Below, piece after piece: positions 6,955 to 12,816 of a DNA stretch of 12,816 bases (position 1 is the first letter of the stretch; each line of letters begins with the position of its first letter). The notes beneath the pieces were generated by a model. It had not been told where the DNA came from, ran no database searches, and worked only from the letters and a program-made list of their open reading frames with translations. The position numbers and the translations under genes are program-made. This DNA comes from Planctomycetota bacterium (GTDB lineage: Bacteria; Planctomycetota; Phycisphaerae; UBA1845), in assembly GCA_022567365.1 (NCBI GenBank), contig JADFHG010000031.1, positions 1 to 12,816 on the forward strand, read 5' to 3'.

Positions 6955-8238
6955 ATGGCGCAGGAAGAGAGCTTGCCGCCCATTGGCCACGCGGACAACA
7001 AGGTGCTCGATCGTCTGCTGAACGAGGGGTGGAAGTTCGATTTCTTCCGAGCCGTGTGGCTCATCGAGCGGTTCTTTTCGAGCGGCGGCGCGCGCGTGGG
7101 CGGCCGTGGACCGGTGGCTCACGAAGCGCTGCGGTTTCGGCCCCATGTTTCGCTCGGGTTTCCGCCGACCGACTTGCGGCGGGTTTCACGGTTGTACCCG
7201 GTACCCGGCGAAGCGCCGGTCTATCGATTTGACGTGACGTTCATGGGGCTATACGGCGTCAGTACGCCGCTCCCATTGCACTACGCCGTCGATATTCTCC
7301 GGTCCGTCGATCCGTACGAACCGGAAACCGATCGCCCGAGCGCCGAATCGGAGGAGACCCCGGCGCGACCGGCCGCGGCGAAATCCGATTCGACTCCCGT
7401 GCGCGATTTTCTCGACATTTTTCATCATCGGGTTCTCTCGTTCTTTTACCGGGCTTGGACAAAATACCGCTTCGACATGACCTTCGGTATGCCCGGGCGC
7501 GATGACGTGACGGACTATATGCTTCGTCTGATTGGGTGCCCATCGCAGCTCGGAGAACAGGCACTCGGCGTATCGCCGGTGCGCATGATCCGATACGCGG
7601 GGATTCTCACCCAACACCCGAAATCGGCGGTCACGCTCGAGGGGATGATCTCGGACTATTGGGAGGGGCTGCCGGTGCGCGTGCTCCAGGCAGTGGGACG
7701 GTGGGTGACGATCAGCGACGCGGATCTGAACAAGATCGGTGTCGCGAACACGTCGTCGGGCGTTGACTTGACGGTCGGCAGCGAGGTGTACGACCTTTCG
7801 GGGGCCTTCTCGGTGTCGATCGGTCCGGTGGACTGGCAGACCTACCTCGGTTTTCTACCCGATGGCCATGCGTACGCCGAGACGCGAGCCCTCGTCATGC
7901 TCCATTGCACCGATCCGATGGCGTTCACGTTCGAGATCACGCTGCTTGCCGGCGAAGTTCCCGAAACGCGATTGACCTCCGGTCCCGACGCGGCTCGACT
8001 CGGCTTCACGAGTTGGATTCGCACGGAGGAACTCGGGGAAACGACGGTCGTGTTCGACGCCGGCGCAACGCCTCCGATGCGCGCCATGCGCCAAGAGTCG
8101 GATCGCGCCGACGAGCCGGAACGGGAAGACGATTCTTCGACGACAACCACGCAGGGGCAGCGCGTTTCCACGGCGCCGTACGGTACGGCGGCGGGCGATC
8201 TGCTCGGGAACCAGTGTCCGTCTGATTTTCATGGATAG
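6955..8238 (+). CDS. tssG: TssG, T6SS baseplate wedge protein (VasB/ImpH family)
   Basis: The protein has 427 residues, longer than the roughly 330-350 usual for TssG. The N-terminus has WKFDFFRAVWLIERFF, matching the family's 'FFQ.VRLLER' helix, followed by RFRPHVSLGFPPTDL and FMGLYGVSTPLPLHYA (relatives: 'GL.G..G.LP.HY'). FLDIFHHRVLSFFYRAWTKYRF at residues 152-173 is the clearest TssG signature. The extra length comes from a Pro/Ala/Glu-rich insert (about residues 119-150) and a Ser/Thr-rich acidic tail (about 369-427) after the expected end near LGFTSWI. A purine-rich AGGGGG precedes the start, inside the end of tssF. The stop lies 6 nt before clpV. TssG bridges two TssF subunits in each baseplate wedge. 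Confidence 0.94.
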   Translation: MAQEESLPPIGHADNKVLDRLLNEGWKFDFFRAVWLIERFFSSGGARVGGRGPVAHEALRFRPHVSLGFPPTDLRRVSRLYPVPGEAPVYRFDVTFMGLYGVSTPLPLHYAVDILRSVDPYEPETDRPSAESEETPARPAAAKSDSTPVRDFLDIFHHRVLSFFYRAWTKYRFDMTFGMPGRDDVTDYMLRLIGCPSQLGEQALGVSPVRMIRYAGILTQHPKSAVTLEGMISDYWEGLPVRVLQAVGRWVTISDADLNKIGVANTSSGVDLTVGSEVYDLSGAFSVSIGPVDWQTYLGFLPDGHAYAETRALVMLHCTDPMAFTFEITLLAGEVPETRLTSGPDAARLGFTSWIRTEELGETTVVFDAGATPPMRAMRQESDRADEPEREDDSSTTTTQGQRVSTAPYGTAAGDLLGNQCPSDFHG

Positions 8239-8244
8239 AGCACA

Positions 8245-10953
8245 ATGGCTACAACGACCTCCACGGCGGATCTTCGCCAACTGATTTCGCGCTTCGATGC
8301 GCCTTGCATCCAGTTCTTCCAGGGGGCTACCAACCTCTGCGCGTCGCGTACGCACTTCGAGATCGTGCCCGAACACTTGCTGCTGCGCATGCTCGACGAC
8401 ACGACCGGCGACGTGACCCAAATCTTCAACACCTTCAAGGTGGACCGCGGGCAGATTCGCCGCGCGGTCCAGCGCATTCTCGAGGAGGCCCGCTCGGGGC
8501 ATCGCACCAAGCCCGCGCTTTCGCCGAAACTGGTCGAGATGTTTCAGTCGGCCTCGGTCATGGCGGACGAATTCGGTTTCGCGAAGATCCGCCCGGGACT
8601 GTTGATTCTCGCGTTTGTGCTCAACCCCGGTCACACGCGCATCGCCGAGTTCACACCCGAACTCGACCGCATTGACGTCGATCAGTTGCGCGACCATTTC
8701 CATGAGATCGTGCTCGGCACGTCGGCCGAAACCGCGCAGGCCGAGGCGGGCGCGGGTCCGTCGCCGATGGCGGGTGACGGCAACGCCCTCGCCCAGTTCA
8801 CGATCGATCTGACGGCGAAGGCCGAGGGTGGTGACATCGACCCGGTATTCGGGCGCGACCACGAGATTCGCCAGATGGTCGATATCTTCTCGCGCCGGCG
8901 CAAGAACAACCCCATATTGGTGGGAGACCCCGGTACCGGCAAGACCGCCATCGTCGAGGGGCTGGCCCTCAGGATATCGAAAGGCGACGTGCCGCCGGTG
9001 CTTCAGGGTGTCAAGCTGATCACGCTTGATCTCGGATTGCTCCAGGCCGGCGCGGGCGTCAAGGGCGAGTTCGAGAACCGCCTCAAGAACGTGATCAACG
9101 AGATTCGCACGAGCGAGACGCCCATCATCACGTTCATCGACGAGGCGCATACTTTGATCGGAGCGGGCGGTCCGGCTGGTGGCGGCGACGCGGCCAATCT
9201 TCTCAAGCCGGCGCTGGCCCGCGGCGAACTGCGCACCGTCGCGGCGACAACCTGGGCGGAATACAAGAAGTATTTCGAGAAGGACGCAGCGTTGGAACGA
9301 CGGTTCCAATTGGTGCGCTGCGATGAGCCGTCCGTCGAAAACACCGTGGTCATGCTGCGGGGGCTCAAGGAGAAATACGAGAAACATCACAAGACGATTG
9401 TTCTGGACGAGGCTATCCAAGCGGCCGCCGAGTTGTCTAACCGGTACATCAGTGGTCGGTTCCTGCCGGACAAGGCCGTGGATCTGCTCGACACGTCCGC
9501 CGCGCGGGTGGCGATCGGGTTGACGACACGACCCGGGCCGTTGGAGGATTTGGATCGCCGCCTCAGCCACCTCGAAACCGCGATCAACGCGGTCAAGCGG
9601 GACGCCGCGAGCGGCGTGGCGCCGGAGACGGACGTGCTCGAGGAAATGCTCGAAACCAAGGAGTCGGTGATCGCGGAACGCGACGCGCTGGAGGTGAAGT
9701 GGAACGCAGAACTCGAAGCCGTCAACCACATACTCGAACTTCGCTCGAAGCTGCCGTCGTTTCAATCAGATGGGGACGACGGCGCTGACGAGGATCAATC
9801 GGGTGCGGATGGCGAAGGCGCCGTCAAGGAGCCCGCAGCCGACGCGAAACCGTCGGTAGACGTGGATGCGCTTCGCAAGGAACTCGCCGAAGCGATGAAA
9901 TCGCTGCGGGAGTCGCAGGGGGATGCGCCGCTCGTGCATCCGCACGTGGACGCCAACACGGTCGCGGCGGTCGTGGGCGATTGGACCGGCGTCCCGGTGG
10001 GCAACATGGTGAAGGACGAGATCACGGCCGTTCTCGAAATGGAAAGCCGCCTCGCGAAGCGCGTCGTGGGTCAGGATTACGCGGTCTCGATCATCGCGGA
10101 GAAACTGCGGACGGCGAAGTCGGGGCTGGGCAACCCGCAACAGCCGATGGGCATCTTTCTTTGCGTGGGACCGAGCGGTGTGGGGAAGACGGAGATGGCG
10201 CTCGCGATTTCGGACCTGCTTTTCGGGGGGGAGAGGTTCACGGTCTCGATCAACATGTCCGAGTATATGGAAAAGCACACGGTTTCCCAGCTCAAGGGAT
10301 CGCCGCCCGGATACATCGGATACGGCGAAGGGGGCGTGTTGACGGAGGCCGTGCGGCAGCGTCCGTACTCGGTGGTATTGCTGGACGAGATCGAGAAGGC
10401 GCACCCGGACGTGCTGAACTTGTTCTATCAGGTCTTCGACAAGGGCAAGCTCGCCGACGGTGAGGGACGGGTGGTCGACTTCAAGGACACGGTCTTCGTA
10501 CTCACGAGCAACATCGGCACCGACGCGATTCAGGCGTTGTGCGAGTCCGGCGAGGACGTCACTGCGGAGGATCTGAAGGAAGCCGTCTACCCGCAGCTCC
10601 GCGAGCATCTGAAACCGGCGCTCTTGGCACGGATGACGACCATCCCGTTTCTGACGATCGGCAGCGACGTGATGAGGATGATCGCCAAGCTCAAGGTCGC
10701 GAAGGTGGCCAAGCGACTCGCCAAGGCCCAGAACATGAGGTTGGAAGTGGACGACAGTGTATATGACAAAATCGTGGAGCAATGCGATCAGGTGGACATC
10801 GGCGCGCGTAACATCGACCGCGTTCTCGACCAGAAGATACTGCCGGTCATTTCTCGGCGCCTGCTGGAGAGAATGACCGAGGATACGATGCCGACCGTGC
10901 TTACCATGGGCACGGACGCATCGGGGGAGTTCACCTACACGTTCTCCGATTAA
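8245..10953 (+). CDS. clpV: TssH/ClpV, AAA+ ATPase that recycles the contracted sheath
   Basis: The protein has 902 residues, normal for ClpV. The N-domain (about 1-165) contains CASRTHFEIVPEHLLLRML, typical of ClpV rather than ClpB. The first AAA+ module has Walker A GDPGTGKT (227-234), Walker B ITFIDEAHTL (Asp299, Glu300) and the pore-loop region AGAGVKGEFENRL. A middle region follows with an acidic, Gly-rich linker at about 508-541. The second module has Walker A GPSGVGKT (642-649), pore loop GYIGYGEGG and Walker B VVLLDEIEKAHPD (Asp714, Glu715), with GARNIDRVL near the end. All catalytic residues are intact. ClpV pulls TssC into its hexamer pore to dismantle spent sheath. The gene starts 6 nt after tssG with only a weak ribosome binding site, suggesting coupling. 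General ClpB is unlikely given the N-domain and the locus. Confidence 0.97.
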   Translation: MATTTSTADLRQLISRFDAPCIQFFQGATNLCASRTHFEIVPEHLLLRMLDDTTGDVTQIFNTFKVDRGQIRRAVQRILEEARSGHRTKPALSPKLVEMFQSASVMADEFGFAKIRPGLLILAFVLNPGHTRIAEFTPELDRIDVDQLRDHFHEIVLGTSAETAQAEAGAGPSPMAGDGNALAQFTIDLTAKAEGGDIDPVFGRDHEIRQMVDIFSRRRKNNPILVGDPGTGKTAIVEGLALRISKGDVPPVLQGVKLITLDLGLLQAGAGVKGEFENRLKNVINEIRTSETPIITFIDEAHTLIGAGGPAGGGDAANLLKPALARGELRTVAATTWAEYKKYFEKDAALERRFQLVRCDEPSVENTVVMLRGLKEKYEKHHKTIVLDEAIQAAAELSNRYISGRFLPDKAVDLLDTSAARVAIGLTTRPGPLEDLDRRLSHLETAINAVKRDAASGVAPETDVLEEMLETKESVIAERDALEVKWNAELEAVNHILELRSKLPSFQSDGDDGADEDQSGADGEGAVKEPAADAKPSVDVDALRKELAEAMKSLRESQGDAPLVHPHVDANTVAAVVGDWTGVPVGNMVKDEITAVLEMESRLAKRVVGQDYAVSIIAEKLRTAKSGLGNPQQPMGIFLCVGPSGVGKTEMALAISDLLFGGERFTVSINMSEYMEKHTVSQLKGSPPGYIGYGEGGVLTEAVRQRPYSVVLLDEIEKAHPDVLNLFYQVFDKGKLADGEGRVVDFKDTVFVLTSNIGTDAIQALCESGEDVTAEDLKEAVYPQLREHLKPALLARMTTIPFLTIGSDVMRMIAKLKVAKVAKRLAKAQNMRLEVDDSVYDKIVEQCDQVDIGARNIDRVLDQKILPVISRRLLERMTEDTMPTVLTMGTDASGEFTYTFSD

Positions 10954-11313
10954 GGCCTTTCGATCGCCCAAGCAGCCCGTTGAAAAAGTGCTGTTCACCC
11001 GAGCAAGTAGTGTCTACCCGAGCAGGTAGCGGCCGCCCCCGTGGCGGCCGTCGGACGGCGATAGCGGATTCGAAAGCCACGGCCGCCACGGGGGGCGGAC
11101 GCTACGCCGACTTCTTCAACAGGCTGGTAGGATTCAACCGGCTGAGTCGGTGTCGTAGGCCAACGCGCGGCATCCCCGCGTAGATCGACGAGCGGAGCGA
11201 ATGGTGGGAAACCACATCGCCGCGCCCAAGGACGAGAGGCTACCGAACGACGACGGGGCGCGACGCGTGACGAGGCAATACGCGTCCGCCCAAGTGACGA
11301 GGAACGAGCCGCT
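10954..11313. other. 360-nt non-coding gap between clpV and vgrG
   Basis: The centre is repeat copy 2 (10973-11126). Just beyond it, GATTCAACCGGCTGAG (11131-11146) looks like another degenerate copy of the same element end. From about 11147 to the vgrG start I see no gene and no clear promoter. In the vgrG frame the sequence is open from 11146 but contains no start codon before 11314. Confidence 0.5.
10973..11126. repeat. interspersed inverted-repeat element, copy 2 (clpV-vgrG gap)
   Basis: The ends are CAGCCCGTTGAAAAAGT (10973-10989) and ACTTCTTCAACAGGCTG (11110-11126), which match as inverted repeats at 15 of 17 positions. Inner arms also pair: GTAGCGGCCGCCCCC at 11026-11040 against the reverse of 11084-11105. 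The whole 154-bp unit is therefore an imperfect palindrome able to form a long stem. Its left arm contains a 14-bp near-identical tandem repeat (10997-11010 and 11016-11029). It carries no coding potential. A MITE-like element or a repeat acting as a transcription end are both possible. Confidence 0.7.
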
Positions 11314-12816
11314 ATGGCCCTGATACGAGATACCAGCACCGCACAACTAGCGTTTCAAATCGCCGAAGGTCAGCCGGACGATTTTCTCGTCCTTCGCTAC
11401 CGAGGCACCGAAGGGCTATGCCAACTGTACAGATTCGAGATCGAGCTGGCGACGACGATCGAGTCGTTCGAGTTCGATAGCGCGGTGGGCAAGTCCGCGA
11501 CGCTCAGCATCAATACAAGTGCCGGCACGCGGTTTTTCCATGGCATCATCAGCCGGTTCGAGCTGACCGGCCACTCGACTGATCAACTGTATTTCAGGGC
11601 CGAACTCGTGCCGAAGGCCTGGCTGCTCACGCACCGCTACAATTCTCGGATCTTCCAGGACCAGACGGTTCCCGACATCGTCGCCGCCGTTCTGGAGGCC
11701 GGGGGCGTCGCCTCGGACCGAATGCGGTTCAGTCTCGAGGGCTCGCACCTCCCGCGGACCTATTGCGTGCAGTATCGCGAGACCGACTACAACTTCATCT
11801 GTCGGCTCATGGAGGAGGAAGGTATCTGGTGGTACTTCGAGCAGGCCCCCGAACATCATACGTTCGTCGCCGGCGACAAGTCGGGCGCCTACAAGGACAT
11901 CGACGATGACCCCAAACTCCCCTATCACCCGCCGACGGGGTTGAACATCGAGACCGAGCACGTGTTTCGCTATCGCATGGGGCAATGCGTTCGCCCCGGC
12001 GCGGTCAGCCTCACGGACTTCAACTTCGAGGATCCGAAACTCGATCTCGAGGCCAAGTCAGACGCCGGGCGGGACACCGACCTCGAGTTTTATGACTATC
12101 CCGGCGAATACGGTACCCAGGCAGACGGCGCGGCGCTCGCACAATTGCGTGCCGAGGAGTTCGAGTCCGGGCGTATCCACGGTGTCGGACAAAGCAACTC
12201 GTATCGTCTCGGACCGGGACGCACGTTCGAGCTAACCGACCATCCGTGCGAGTCGTTCAACCGGCAATACCTCATTACTTCGGTCCTTCATCAGGGCAAA
12301 GGCGCCACAACGCGCGGCTCGGGCGGCTCGATCGAGCGCGCGAGCCTCCTCAGTTCCCAGACCCATCAAGCGTTGGTCACCGCGCAGCAAAGCACGGACA
12401 CGTCGATTCGCGACCTGGCGAAGGGACTGCTCGAGGTTGTGCAGAAGCTGAAGTTGGGCGACCCCACGGCGAATCGCGCGCTGACGCAGTGGCTCTATCA
12501 CGCGGGTCAGGTCTCGCGCGATATGGGTAGCACCGCGGGCGCGCTCGGAGCGAACCCGCTCGAGGCGTTGACGATTCCCAATCTTCTCGAAGACCTTGCG
12601 AATCCGGGCCTCGTGGACTTCGACGCGCCGCTCTATGAGTGCCGATTCGAGTGCATTCCCGCCGACGTGGAGTTTCGCCCGCCGCGCATCACACCGTGGC
12701 CCGTCATGCGCGGCTCGCAGACGGCGCGGGTCGTCGGTCCGTCCGGCGAGGAAATTCACACCGACAAGTACGGCCGCGTCAAGGTGCAGTTCAACTGGGA
12801 CCGGGTCGGCAAGTTT
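11314..12816 (+). CDS. vgrG: VgrG (TssI), T6SS spike protein (3' end missing)
   Basis: The frame runs open from ATG 11314 to the window edge, giving 501 residues. No in-frame start lies upstream, and GAGGAA sits 9 nt before the ATG. The gp27-like part is clear: CQLYRFEIEL, RFFHGIISRFE, RIFQDQTVPDIVAAVL and VQYRETDYNFICRLMEEEG followed by IWWYFE, all canonical VgrG motifs. The gp5-like OB domain follows: FECIPADVEFRPPRITPWPV, then ARVVGPSGEEIHTDKYGRVK and VQFNWDR. Between them, residues about 329-440 form an unusually long, largely helical segment where typical VgrGs have a few tens of residues. VgrG trimers cap the Hcp tube and deliver effectors directly or through bound adaptors. The C-terminal needle and any effector extension are beyond the edge. 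It is separated from clpV by repeat copy 2. Confidence 0.96.
   Translation, partial: MALIRDTSTAQLAFQIAEGQPDDFLVLRYRGTEGLCQLYRFEIELATTIESFEFDSAVGKSATLSINTSAGTRFFHGIISRFELTGHSTDQLYFRAELVPKAWLLTHRYNSRIFQDQTVPDIVAAVLEAGGVASDRMRFSLEGSHLPRTYCVQYRETDYNFICRLMEEEGIWWYFEQAPEHHTFVAGDKSGAYKDIDDDPKLPYHPPTGLNIETEHVFRYRMGQCVRPGAVSLTDFNFEDPKLDLEAKSDAGRDTDLEFYDYPGEYGTQADGAALAQLRAEEFESGRIHGVGQSNSYRLGPGRTFELTDHPCESFNRQYLITSVLHQGKGATTRGSGGSIERASLLSSQTHQALVTAQQSTDTSIRDLAKGLLEVVQKLKLGDPTANRALTQWLYHAGQVSRDMGSTAGALGANPLEALTIPNLLEDLANPGLVDFDAPLYECRFECIPADVEFRPPRITPWPVMRGSQTARVVGPSGEEIHTDKYGRVKVQFNWDRVGKF

Noticed and set aside
7855..9765. 636-residue open frame on the minus strand
   Set aside because: It is antisense to tssG and clpV, whose motifs are intact. 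The predicted product is Arg-rich with no recognisable family.
9766..10998. 410-residue open frame on the minus strand
   Set aside because: It is the antisense of the second ATPase module of clpV and part of repeat copy 2. Its composition is that of a shadow frame.
1..12816. CRISPR arrays, tRNA or rRNA genes, transposase genes
   Set aside because: Nothing in the window shows regularly spaced repeats, tRNA-like folds, rRNA sequence or transposase motifs. The two palindromic repeats are non-coding and not array-like.

Overview
The window holds most of a type VI secretion system (T6SS) gene cluster, all on the + strand. In order it reads tssA (3' part only), tssB, tssC, hcp/tssD, tssE, tssF, tssG, tssH/clpV and tssI/vgrG (5' part only). 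Every long minus-strand reading frame lies opposite one of these genes and looks like a high-GC shadow. No other gene was recognised.

Organism: the DNA is GC-rich, with start and stop spacing typical of bacteria. Shine-Dalgarno sites are clear before some genes (tssB, tssC, hcp) and poor or absent before others (tssE, tssF, clpV). The system has all the canonical contractile-tail parts. Its proteins carry lineage-specific extras: a Gly10 linker in TssA, a Pro/Ala/Glu insert and a tail in TssG, an acidic linker in ClpV, and a roughly 110-residue helical segment in VgrG. Two intergenic elements have ends like CAGCCCGTTGAAAAAGT. These ends remind me of repeats in Planctomycetota genomes, so a planctomycete-like bacterium is my tentative guess. 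This rests on recollection and cannot be proven from the window.

Layout: 1-3180 holds the sheath module (tssA cap/assembly protein, then sheath proteins tssB and tssC). 3181-3807 is a 627-nt non-coding gap with a strong hairpin just after tssC and several smaller inverted repeats before hcp. 3808-4838 holds the tube protein Hcp and baseplate TssE, separated by a short gap with a second hairpin. 4839-5138 is a gap containing repeat copy 1. 5139-10953 is a tight block of baseplate tssF and tssG and the sheath-recycling ATPase clpV, with gaps of only 1 and 6 nt. 10954-11313 contains repeat copy 2. From 11314 onward is vgrG, the spike.

How they work together: TssE, TssF and TssG (with TssK, not seen here) form the baseplate around the VgrG spike. 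Hcp hexamers stack into the inner tube and TssB/TssC polymerise around it as the contractile sheath. TssA-type proteins prime or cap sheath growth. ClpV disassembles the contracted sheath for reuse. The membrane-complex genes (tssJ, tssL, tssM) and tssK are not in this window and would be expected nearby. No effector, immunity or PAAR gene is visible; such genes commonly follow vgrG, beyond the right edge.
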